DNA of 17,740 nt. It comes from DASZYF01 sp035545535 (GTDB lineage: Bacteria; Actinomycetota; Actinomycetes; Mycobacteriales; CAJCIY01). The notes beneath the pieces are model-generated. The model made no database searches and had not been told where the DNA came from. It worked only from the letters and a program-made list of their open reading frames with translations. Numbering within the stretch: position 1 is the stretch's first letter; each line of letters starts with the position of its first letter. The position numbers were made by a program, and so were the translations under genes. Location: positions 1 to 17,740 of the forward strand of contig DASZYF010000047.1 in NCBI GenBank assembly GCA_035545535.1, written 5' to 3'. Shown here one piece after another: positions 1 through 7,945 of the stretch.

Positions 1-807
1 GACGCCACGCAGCGGGCCCGGCCCCTGCCGGAGGTGCCGCCGCTCGACGACCCGGACCGGCGCGCGCAGGGCCACGCCCGCCTGCGCGCCGCGCTGTCCA
101 CCGATCCCGACGGCTGCTGGGTCGCCGAGGACGACGAGGGCCTCGCGGGCGTGACGCTCGCCCTGCGCCGCGACAGCTACTGGATCCTGTCCCTGCTGGC
201 GGTCCGCGTCGGCGCGCAGGGCCTCGGCATCGGGCGCCTGCTGATGGACGCCGCACTGCGCAGCCGCGAGGGCGCCCGCAACGGCCTGATCCTCGCCAGC
301 GGCGATCCGCGGGCCTTGCGCCGCTACCACGCAGCCGGCTTCGCGCTGCACGCCGGGTTCGAGGCCGCGGGTCCGGTCGATCGCGCGCTCATCCCCGCGG
401 GGCTCCGCGTGCGCGACGTCGACCTCGCCACCGACCTCGAGCCGCTCCAGCGCGTCGTGCAGCGGTTGCGCGGCGCGCGGTTCGGCCCCGAGCTCGCCAC
501 CCTCGCCCAGGTCCCGGGGCGTCGCGTCCTCGTCACCGACGGCCCGGCCCGCGGGTTCGTGCTGCTCCGCCCCGGCGGTGTCCTCTGGCTCGCGGCCGAC
601 GACGAGGCCGCCGCCGCGCGGCTGCTCTGGGCGGCCATCGCCGAGTGCGGCGAGACCGCCGCCGTCGAGTGGCTCACCAACGGCCAGCAGTGGGCGATCG
701 ACGTCGCGATGCAGGCCCGCCTGTCCTTCTGGCGTGGCAACACGGTCTGCCGGTGGGGTGAGCAGGTGCCGTTCCACCCCTACCTGCCCTCGGGCGTCTA
801 CGGGTGA
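1..807 (+). CDS. GNAT family N-acetyltransferase, tandem domain (5' partial)
   Basis: This is the C-terminal part of a putative acetyl-CoA-dependent N-acetyltransferase; the substrate is not known. The reading frame is open from base 1. A GTG at 34 is in frame, but the GNAT fold normally has about 50 more residues ahead of this point, so I treat the gene as cut by the window edge. The acetyl-CoA loop is visible as GAQGLGIGRLLM (bases about 211-246), followed by RRYHAAGF, the typical end of a GNAT domain. The second half, from about base 400, looks like a degenerate second GNAT domain ending in PYLPSGVYG, a kind of tail I associate with tandem-GNAT proteins of actinomycetes. It lies 61 bases before ask and probably has its own transcript. 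Family assignment is secure; substrate is unknown. Confidence 0.8.
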   Translation, partial: DATQRARPLPEVPPLDDPDRRAQGHARLRAALSTDPDGCWVAEDDEGLAGVTLALRRDSYWILSLLAVRVGAQGLGIGRLLMDAALRSREGARNGLILASGDPRALRRYHAAGFALHAGFEAAGPVDRALIPAGLRVRDVDLATDLEPLQRVVQRLRGARFGPELATLAQVPGRRVLVTDGPARGFVLLRPGGVLWLAADDEAAAARLLWAAIAECGETAAVEWLTNGQQWAIDVAMQARLSFWRGNTVCRWGEQVPFHPYLPSGVYG

Positions 808-856
808 GCCCGCTCATAGGGCCCGCATACGGGTCGGAAGGGTGAAGGCCCGCCGG

Positions 857-862
857 TAACCT
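857..862 (+). promoter_or_regulatory. -10-like hexamer of ask (leaderless start)
   Basis: TAACCT sits six bases before the GTG start at 869. This fits the actinobacterial TANNNT -10 element at the distance expected if transcription begins at or next to the start codon. No convincing -35 is seen. The GAGGG just before the GTG is too close to work as a normal ribosome binding site, which also favours a leaderless message. Inference from sequence only. Confidence 0.45.
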
Positions 863-868
863 TGAGGG

Positions 869-2142
869 GTGAGCCTCGTCGTGCAGAAGTACGGCGGCTC
901 GTCGGTCCAGGACGCGGAGCGCGTCAAGCGGGTGGCGGAGCGCATCGTCGCGACGCACAAGGCAGGGCACGACGTGGTCGTCGTCGTCTCTGCCATGGGC
1001 GACACCACGGACGAGCTCATCGACCTCGCCCAGCAGGTGACGCCGCTGCCGCCCGCACGTGAGCTCGACATGCTGCTCACGGCTGGGGAGCGCATCTCGA
1101 TGGCGCTGCTCGCGATGGCCGTCGGCCAGCTCGGCGTCGAGGCCCGGTCGTTCACCGGCAGCCAGGCCGGCGTCATCACCACCTCGACGCACGGCAAGGC
1201 CCGCATCATCGACGTCACCCCGGGCCGCATCAGCAGCGCGCTCGCCGAGGGCGCGGTCGCCATCGTCGCCGGCTTCCAGGGCGTCAGTCAGGACACGAAG
1301 GACATCACCACCCTCGGCCGCGGCGGCTCCGACACCACCGCGGTCGCGCTGGCCGCGGCGCTGTCCGCCGAGGTGTGCGAGATCTACACCGACGTCGACG
1401 GCGTCTTCTCGGCCGACCCGCGCATCGTCTCCGACGCGAAGGCGCTCGAGTCGGTCTCCTACGAGGAGATGCTCGAGCTCGCGGCGTCGGGAGCCAAGGT
1501 GCTCAACCTGCGCTGCGTCGAGTACGCGCGGCGCTACTCGGTGCCCGTGCGGGTGCGGTCCTCGTTCTCGAACAAGCTCGGGACCATCGTCCGGAGCGCC
1601 CCCGCCGTCGAGGTAGCAGGAGACGCAGTGGAACAGGCCATCATCAGCGGCGTCGCGCACGACCTCTCGGAGGCCCGGGTCACCGTCGTCGGCGTTCCCG
1701 ACAAGCCCGGCGAGGCCGCGTCGATCTTCCGCGCCATCGCCGACGCCGAGGTCAACATCGACATGATCGTGCAGAACGTGTCGGGCGCCGCCGGCCGCAC
1801 CGACATCTCGTTCACGCTGCCGAAGGCCGACCTCGCCACCGCCGTCACGGCGCTGTCGAAGGTGCAGGGCGCGGTGGGCTTCGAGAACGTCCTGTCCGAC
1901 GAGCACGTCGGCAAGGTCTCGCTGGTCGGCGCCGGCATGCGCTCGCACCCAGGCGTCTCGGCCACGTTCTTCGAGGCGCTCGCGAAGGCCGCGGTGAACG
2001 TCGAGGCGATCTCGACGTCCGAGATCCGCATCAGCGTCGTGTGCCGCGACACCGACGTCCCCAGCGCGGTCCGCGCGGTGCACGAGGCGTTCGACCTCGG
2101 CTCCGGCGAGGAGGCCGTGGTCTACGCGGGCACCGGTCGCTG

Positions 2143-2143
<1 letters not shown>
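869..2143 (+). CDS. lysC: Aspartate kinase, alpha subunit (full-length product)
   Basis: Aspartokinase phosphorylates L-aspartate with ATP, the first step toward diaminopimelate/lysine, threonine, methionine and isoleucine. The 424-residue length is normal for the actinobacterial enzyme. The N-terminal kinase signature KYGGSSVQD is at residues 7-15. The kinase domain runs to about residue 245, with TTLGRGGSDTTA in the middle and DVDGVFSADPR after it. Two ACT domains follow (about 264-338 and 345-420), containing QNVSG and the conserved run VSLVGAGMRSHPGV, and the protein ends EEAVVYAGTGR, nearly as in Corynebacterium LysC. The ACT pair is where lysine and threonine inhibit in this family. The GTG at 869 is chosen because SLVVQKYGG is the usual N-terminus. 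The stop overlaps the asd start by one base, so the two are translationally coupled. The frame also encodes a beta subunit from an internal start. Confidence 0.96.
1618..1630 (+). promoter_or_regulatory. Internal ribosome binding site and GTG start for the aspartokinase beta subunit
   Basis: AGGAG (1618-1622) lies five bases before an in-frame GTG (1628-1630) inside the aspartokinase gene. It is one of the few good Shine-Dalgarno sequences in this window, where several other starts look leaderless. The resulting peptide begins MEQAIISGVA, at the place where the beta subunit of Corynebacterium and Bacillus aspartokinases begins. Confidence 0.75.
1628..2143 (+). CDS. lysC: Aspartate kinase, beta subunit (internal in-frame start)
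   Basis: This nested product is the 171-residue C-terminal regulatory part of aspartokinase, made from codon 254 of the same frame. It contains only the two ACT domains and no kinase motif. In Corynebacterium glutamicum and Bacillus subtilis the same gene architecture gives an alpha2beta2 enzyme in which lysine and threonine bind at alpha-beta ACT interfaces. The evidence is the AGGAG five bases upstream, the GTG codon in frame, and the match of MEQAIISGVAHDLSEA to the known family beta-subunit start. That the protein is made here is inferred, not shown. Confidence 0.7.
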
Positions 2144-3169
<1,026 letters not shown>

Positions 3170-3180
<11 letters not shown>

Positions 3181-4348
3181 GCCGGTCCGGGCGCGTCGCG
3201 CGGAGCACGATCACCGCGGCCGCGGCCACCGCCACGATGACGAGGTCCTGCAGGCGCCGCACGTCGAACACGTGCCGGGGCAGGCCCTGCCACGGCACGT
3301 AGAAGTCGTTGAACCGCACCGGGTCGTGCGGCGCTCGCCACGGCCGCCACAGCGCGAACGACGCGACGAGCAGCACCACCGCCGGCAGGGGTTCGATGAC
3401 CGCCGCCGCCCCGGCGAGCGCGATCGGGATGAGGAACACCACGCCTCCGGCGAGCAGGCGCGGTGTGTCGGAACCGCCGATGTAGGACAGCGCCATCTCC
3501 GGCACGGCGACGATGCCGAGCACCCAGAGCTGGTCCGGTGCGTCGCCGCGGCGACGCACGGCGGTCCACACCGCGAGCACGAGCAGCCCGGCACCGACGA
3601 ACACCGTCGACCACAGCAGGTGCTGCAGCCCGTCGGAGTGCGTGAGGGTCCGCACGTCCTCGTGGATCGTCTCCGTGTAGTTGTAGCCCACGTGTGGCTG
3701 CAGGACGTCGATGCCCGCGCCGACCACGGCACCCGCGAACGATGCGAGCGCGGCGACGCGCTCACGGCGACGGAAGAGCAGCCACGCGCTGGCGACCGTG
3801 ATCGAGAGCAGCCACTCCTCACGCGCGCAGACCGTCGCGCCGGCGAGCACGAGCAACAGCGCCGGGATGCGCCGCTGGGCCGTGACGCCGGCAGCCCACG
3901 CGAGGGCGAACGCCCACGACGGGACGTCGGTGAACACGGGATAGCTCCAGGCGAGGCGGATCCCGTGCGGCATCGCGATCACGACGACGCCGGCGGTCAC
4001 GGCCGCCACGGTGATGGTCGGGTCCGCCGCGCCGAGGGCGCGGGCGAGCCGCGCGGTGGTGAACGCGACCAGCACCGCGGTCGCCACGAGGGCGACCAGG
4101 CCGACGATGCGGAACCGGTCGATCTCGGAGCCGGCCGACAGCTCGTGCACCAGCGTGGGCACCAACGGCCGGCGCGTGTACGGGAGGCTGCCGTCGTGGC
4201 CGGCGCCCATGGCGCAGTAGCTCTGGCCGTCGGGGTAGTAGCAGCCGGTGCGGCTGCTCCGGAACGCGGCGACACAGGCCGCGACGGCGCTCGCCGCGGC
4301 GAGACCGCCCGCGATGAGAAGGCCCGACCGCCTCGTCACCTCCGCCAC
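3170..4348 (-). CDS. Polytopic membrane protein, possibly GT-C glycosyltransferase-like
   Basis: The protein has about 392 residues. It opens with a membrane segment (SGLLIAGGLAAASAVAACVA) and carries roughly eight to ten hydrophobic stretches, for example around VGLVALVATAVLVAF, VFVGAGLLVLAVW and VVFLIPIALAGAAAVI. The first loop contains SLPYTRRPLVPTL, which resembles the PF-Y-R-PL-P motif of several GT-C-like and uncharacterised multi-pass proteins. CAREEW and DTPRL in later loops may be functional. I recognise no definite family, so the glycosyltransferase idea is tentative. The start is uncertain: GTG at 4348 and GTG at 4339 are both in frame, with GGGGGA two or eleven bases upstream. A longer open frame to 4675 would run through the divergent gene and is not believed. 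Confidence 0.7.
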
Positions 4349-4474
4349 AGTCCCCCCACTGCTCGCGCCGTCCGGCCACGCCAACCCTGGCACGGCGGCG
4401 CCGCCCGCGCGGTCGCGATGGGATCGGCGCAAGAGGTTCGGCGGAAAGGGCTCGGCGCTGTCGGAGCGAATGCC

Positions 4475-4480
4475 TAGCGT
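4475..4480 (+). promoter_or_regulatory. -10-like hexamer of the PEP mutase-family gene (leaderless start)
   Basis: TAGCGT is followed by exactly seven bases and then the ATG at 4488, with no Shine-Dalgarno sequence in between. This is the layout of leaderless actinobacterial genes, in which the A of ATG is the first transcribed base. No clear -35 is visible. The 139-base gap between this gene and the divergent membrane-protein gene holds nothing else I can name. Confidence 0.5.
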
Positions 4481-4487
4481 CGCGACC

Positions 4488-5273
4488 ATGACGAAGCGCG
4501 ACGACTTCCTGGCCCTCCACGTGCCGGGTGACCCGCTGCTCATCCCCAACCCGTGGGACGCCGGGTCGGCGCGCGTGCTCGCGTCCCTCGGCTTCCGGGC
4601 GCTGGCCACCACCAGCGGCGGGTTCGCCGCCACGCTGGGCCGGCGTGACGGCAGCGTGACCCGGGGCGAGGCCATCGGCCACGGCGCGGCCGTCGCCGCC
4701 GCCGTCGACGTGCCGGTCTCGGCCGACCTGGAGAACGCGTTCGCCGACGACCCCGCCGGCGTGGCCGAGACCGTCGAGCGGGCGGTCGAGGCCGGGCTGG
4801 CCGGCTGCTCGGTGGAGGACTGGTCCGGCAGCGCGATCTACGAACCCGGGCTGGCGGAGGAGCGCGTCGCCGCCGCCGTGGCCGCCGCCGGGGGTCGCAT
4901 CGCCATCACCGCCCGCGCCGAGAACCACCTGCACGGCGTCGACGACCTGTCCGACACCATCGCCCGCCTGCAGTCCTACGCCGCCGCCGGGGCAGACGTC
5001 CTCTACGCGCCCGGCCCCACGGCCGCCGCCGACATCAAGGCCATCGTCAGCAGCGTCGACCGGCCGGTGAACGTGCTCCCCCTGGCGGGCTCGCCCACCG
5101 TGGCCGAGCTCGCGGACCTCGGCGTCGCCCGCATCTCCGTCGGCAGCCACTTCGCCAACGTCGCGCTCGGCGCGCTGGTCGCGGCCGGCCGCGAGCTGCT
5201 CGAGCGGGGCACCTACGACTTCTTCCCGGTCGCCGACGTGGGCCGGGCCGCGGGGCGCGCCGCCTTCCGGTGA
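4488..5273 (+). CDS. Isocitrate lyase/phosphoenolpyruvate mutase family protein
   Basis: A 261-residue protein of the PEP mutase/isocitrate lyase TIM-barrel superfamily, whose members make or break C-C or C-P bonds next to a carboxylate using Mg2+. Characteristic strings are LIPNPWDAGSARVL near residue 18, ATTSGGFAATLG near 38, VSADLENAF near 78 (acidic metal-binding strand), CSVEDWSG near 105, ITARAENHL near 139 and DVLYAPGP near 167. The cysteine-containing KKCGH loop of true isocitrate lyases is absent, as in the short subfamily annotated as carboxy-PEP mutase-like or 2-methylisocitrate lyase-like. The exact reaction cannot be read from sequence. ATG 4488 is chosen for its leaderless promoter spacing; ATG at 4470 would add six residues. 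It stops 35 bases before the first cupredoxin gene and may be cotranscribed with it. Confidence 0.88.
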   Translation: MTKRDDFLALHVPGDPLLIPNPWDAGSARVLASLGFRALATTSGGFAATLGRRDGSVTRGEAIGHGAAVAAAVDVPVSADLENAFADDPAGVAETVERAVEAGLAGCSVEDWSGSAIYEPGLAEERVAAAVAAAGGRIAITARAENHLHGVDDLSDTIARLQSYAAAGADVLYAPGPTAAADIKAIVSSVDRPVNVLPLAGSPTVAELADLGVARISVGSHFANVALGALVAAGRELLERGTYDFFPVADVGRAAGRAAFR

Positions 5274-5308
5274 ACCGCGCTGAACCGGCGACGATCAGGC
5301 TGCGTGGC

Positions 5309-5989
5309 ATGGATGTGCGCCGACGCCCTGTGCTCCTGACCCTTGCCGTCGCAGTCCTCGCCGCGGGTCCCGCCCTCTACGCGGCGGCCGCGCCGGGGGG
5401 CCCCGCCACCACCGCCCCGACCCTCGGGGGCACCATCACCGGGACCGACCTCAAGCATCACCACATCGGGGTCAAGGTCACCGCCGGCGCCGCCCGGTAC
5501 AAGGGCCGGACGATCACGGTCGTCCTGCACAGCACCAAGGTCACCCGCCTCGGCAAGACCGTCACGCCCGCGGCCATCAAGCGGGCCGACCGCGTCACCG
5601 TCACCTACAAGGTCAACCCCACGACGCACGCCGTCACCGCGATCAAGATCGTCGACACCGGCCCCAAGCCGAAGCCGGCGCCGACGCCCAGCCCCACCCC
5701 CACGCAGGCGGCCTACGTCGTCCACCTCTCCGGGTCGGGCAGCTCGGCCCGCTACACGCCGTCGACCCTCACGGTCCCGGTCGGCGCCAAGGTGACCGTG
5801 GTGGTCGACAGCGGCGACCACACCTGGACGTCGGGCAACCCGCCGGCGGGCGACCACAAGAACTGGGACAGCGCTGATCTGTCCACCGGCCAGTCGTTCT
5901 CGTACACGTTCACCACGCCCGGCACCTACCCGTTCTTCTGCGAGTACCACTACCCGGACGGCATGACCGGCAGCATCACCGTCGGCTGA
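5309..5989 (+). CDS. Secreted two-domain cupredoxin, copy 1
   Basis: A predicted exported blue-copper-type protein of 226 residues. The N-terminus MDVRRRPVLLTLAVAVLAAG is a signal peptide ending near ALYAAAAPG. Residues about 35-120 form a small beta domain, beginning GTITGTDLKHHHIGVKV, that resembles DUF5666/OB-like domains. A Pro/Thr-rich hinge (PKPKPAPTPSPTPTQ) joins it to a C-terminal cupredoxin domain. The copper ligands are visible: His in SGDHTWTSG, and Cys, His and Met in FFCEYHYPDGM, spaced C-x2-H-x4-M exactly as in plastocyanin. A role in periplasmic or surface electron transfer or copper handling is likely, but the partner is unknown. The start at 5309 is chosen so the signal peptide matches that of the next gene; in-frame starts further up overlap the preceding gene. 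Confidence 0.88.
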   Translation: MDVRRRPVLLTLAVAVLAAGPALYAAAAPGGPATTAPTLGGTITGTDLKHHHIGVKVTAGAARYKGRTITVVLHSTKVTRLGKTVTPAAIKRADRVTVTYKVNPTTHAVTAIKIVDTGPKPKPAPTPSPTPTQAAYVVHLSGSGSSARYTPSTLTVPVGAKVTVVVDSGDHTWTSGNPPAGDHKNWDSADLSTGQSFSYTFTTPGTYPFFCEYHYPDGMTGSITVG

Positions 5990-6005
5990 ACCAGCCGGGC
6001 CTGTC

Positions 6006-6800
6006 GTGCGTGCCCGGGGTGTGCGCCGTCGAGCTGTGCTGCTGACCCTCGCCCTCGCAACGCTTGCGATGGGCCCCGCCCTCTACGCTGCCGCCACCCC
6101 GTCGGGGCCGGCCTCGGCGGCGCCGAGCCTCACCGGCACGCTCACCAAGGTCGACCTCGCGCACCACCACATCACGCTCAAGGTCACCGCCACGAAGGGT
6201 GCCGGCGCGGCCAAGTACAAGGGCAGGACGGTCATCCTCAACGTCAAGGGCGCACCGCCCGGCGCGACCTCGGTCACGCGTCTCGGGCACGCCGGCAAGC
6301 TCATCGGGCTGAAGAAGGACGATCGCGTCGTCATCACCTACAAGCTCAACCCGGCGAAGCAGCTCGTCGCCCTCAAGGTCACCGACTCGGGCCCCAAGCC
6401 CAAGGTGACACCCACACCGTCCGTGAGCCCGACGCTCAGCCCGACACCGTCGGCCACGCAGACGACCGACCCCTACTCGGCGCCACCGCCCCCACCGACA
6501 TCGTCGATCCCGGCCAACGCCTACAAGATCCACATGTACAGCTACGGGTACACGCTGGACGCGGGCAACCCCACCGTCGGGCAGGTGGTCGCGGTCATCG
6601 CGGACGCGTCGAACCACTCATGGACGTCGGGCAACGGCACGACGGGCATGCCCGACGGCACGTTCGACTCCGGGTTCCTGTCCTCCGGCGCGAACTTCCA
6701 GTACACGTTCACCGCGCCCGGCACGTACACGTTCTTCTGCAAGCACCACTACTCGAGCTTCAACATGAAGGGCTCGATCACCGTCGACCCAGCGGCGTGA
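6006..6800 (+). CDS. Secreted two-domain cupredoxin, copy 2 (tandem paralogue)
   Basis: A 264-residue paralogue of the preceding gene, 16 bases downstream and very probably in the same operon. The signal peptide (VRRRAVLLTLALATLAMG, then PALYAAATP), the N-terminal domain (GTLTKVDLAHHHITLKV) and the Pro/Thr/Ser-rich hinge are all recognisably duplicated; the hinge here is longer. The cupredoxin domain keeps the four copper ligands: His in SNHSWTSG and Cys, His and Met in FFCKHHYSSFNM. Here the last spacing is C-x2-H-x5-M, one residue longer than in copy 1, and an extra histidine lies next to the ligand histidine. It could therefore have a different redox potential or partner (inference). The GTG start at 6006 has no clear ribosome binding site; GTG at 6021 is an in-frame alternative. 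Confidence 0.88.
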   Translation: MRARGVRRRAVLLTLALATLAMGPALYAAATPSGPASAAPSLTGTLTKVDLAHHHITLKVTATKGAGAAKYKGRTVILNVKGAPPGATSVTRLGHAGKLIGLKKDDRVVITYKLNPAKQLVALKVTDSGPKPKVTPTPSVSPTLSPTPSATQTTDPYSAPPPPPTSSIPANAYKIHMYSYGYTLDAGNPTVGQVVAVIADASNHSWTSGNGTTGMPDGTFDSGFLSSGANFQYTFTAPGTYTFFCKHHYSSFNMKGSITVDPAA

Positions 6801-6804
6801 CGTC

Positions 6805-6823
6805 GAAGCGCTAGCCGCGCTTC
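6805..6823. terminator. Short hairpin between convergent genes
   Basis: GAAGCG (6805-6810) and CGCTTC (6818-6823) form a perfect six-base-pair stem with a seven-base loop. It begins five bases after the cupredoxin stop and covers the stop codon of the convergent minus-strand gene. No T-tract follows on either strand. It may help end both transcripts, but such a short stem can arise by chance at this base composition. Confidence 0.3.
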
Positions 6824-7839
6824 CAGGTGATGCGGTCCTTGCCGATCGCATCGAGCACGTCGGCGGCGTCGAACGCCTCCGCGGTGGTGCGCGCACCGGG
6901 CGGCGCGTCGGGCAGGCGCTGCGCGCACGCGACGAGCAGCTCGCCCGTGAGCTTGTACGCGTCGGTGCCCTCGACCTCGACGCGCGCGGTGCGCCCGTCC
7001 TTGCCGGTCACCACCGCCACGACGTTGAAGCGGGCTTGCGCGCGCACCTCGTCGGTCGGGCCCTCGGGCATCTTCTCGACGCGCTTCGCGATCACCGGCG
7101 TCAGCGCGCGCACGAGCGGGCCGCTGCGCTTCACCAGCGGCGCGGCGAGGCCGGCGACGCGCGCGGCCACGGCCGGCGCGGCGATCGCGGTGCGGACCTT
7201 CGCGTTCGGGCAGAGGAACGGGACGGTCAGCTCCTCGCCCCACGGCACGACGATCGCCGGCCGCACGCCGTCGAGGAACGGCACCTGCGTCAGGGCGACG
7301 TTGAGCTGCATCGAGCCGATGATCCCGATGGCCGAGCGCGCGGTGCCGCGCGTCACGCCGCCGCCGCCGGTGCCGCCCATCCGGTAGCCGACGAGCACGT
7401 CGGTGACGGCCTCGGGCCCGCCGACCTCGTCGGCTGCCAGCGACGCGGCGAGGTCGCCGGGGATGTAGTCGAACCCGCACGCGGGCACCAGCGTCACCGG
7501 CGCGTGCCGGTGCGTGTCGTAGACCCAGCGCATGAAGCCGAGCTCGCCGGTGGAGTCGACGTACGGCACCCGGTTGCGGACGGCCGCCTCGACGACGGGG
7601 CGGCCGAGCTGCTCGAACGGGCCGACGGTGCTGATGACCGCCGTGCACCCGTCCAGGAACGCGTCGAGGTCCGCCGGCTTGGTCGTGTCGACCACCACGG
7701 TCTCGCCGTGCTCGGAGGCCGGGAGGGCGCTGAGCCGTTCGGGTGAGCGCCCGCCGAGGCGGTGGGGGACGCCGGCCGCGGCGAGGGCCGCTGCCGTGAG
7801 GCGCCCGGTGTAGCCGGTGGCGCCGAGGAGGCCGATCAT
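6811..7839 (-). CDS. Saccharopine dehydrogenase family / trans-acting enoyl reductase-like oxidoreductase
   Basis: A 342-residue NAD(P)-binding oxidoreductase-like protein. The N-terminal Rossmann motif MIGLLGATGYTGRLTAAAL is at residues 1-19, and VISTVGPFEQLGRPVVEAA near residue 69 is a hallmark of the saccharopine dehydrogenase-like family, which includes mycobacterial trans-acting enoyl reductases and many uncharacterised proteins. VPYVDSTGELGFMR and VPACGFDYIPGDLAA follow in the usual order. A Gly-rich GYRMGGTGGGGVTRGT segment precedes a less conserved C-terminal half. Members act on varied substrates, and nothing nearby (no polyketide or lysine-degradation genes) tells which. It is convergent with the cupredoxin pair and divergent from the CAP gene. 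The start is the ATG at the Rossmann strand; no ribosome binding site is evident. Confidence 0.87.
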   Translation of the reverse strand: MIGLLGATGYTGRLTAAALAAAGVPHRLGGRSPERLSALPASEHGETVVVDTTKPADLDAFLDGCTAVISTVGPFEQLGRPVVEAAVRNRVPYVDSTGELGFMRWVYDTHRHAPVTLVPACGFDYIPGDLAASLAADEVGGPEAVTDVLVGYRMGGTGGGGVTRGTARSAIGIIGSMQLNVALTQVPFLDGVRPAIVVPWGEELTVPFLCPNAKVRTAIAAPAVAARVAGLAAPLVKRSGPLVRALTPVIAKRVEKMPEGPTDEVRAQARFNVVAVVTGKDGRTARVEVEGTDAYKLTGELLVACAQRLPDAPPGARTTAEAFDAADVLDAIGKDRITWKRG

Positions 7840-7945
7840 GCGGCCAGCCTGTCACGGAACGCCGTGGGCGGACGATCCAGGAGTGAGCGTCCCCTGATCT
7901 GCCAGCATGGGCGCGCCCGCCAGCCCTCGAGGACGACGAACCCTG

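Noticed and set aside
822..837. Small hairpin CCCG-CATA-CGGG with flanking pairs, between the GNAT gene and ask.
   Set aside because: Only four strong pairs plus two weaker ones and no T-tract. Too weak to call a terminator or attenuator.
674..2083. 469-codon open frame on the minus strand opposite ask.
   Set aside because: Its composition (Arg/Asp/Gly/His-rich, no motif) is what an antisense frame of a GC-rich gene gives. The plus strand is certainly aspartokinase.
4394..4405. Perfect 12-base palindrome GGCGGCGCCGCC in the divergent gap before the PEP mutase-family gene.
   Set aside because: Only G and C in a very GC-rich region, so expected often by chance. No second copy was seen nearby to suggest an operator.
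7907..7945. N-terminal extension of the CAP protein with RGRRTLM, resembling a twin-arginine signal.
   Set aside because: The motif lacks the usual following residues. The start at 7946 already gives a complete Sec signal peptide and has the better-placed GAGGA.
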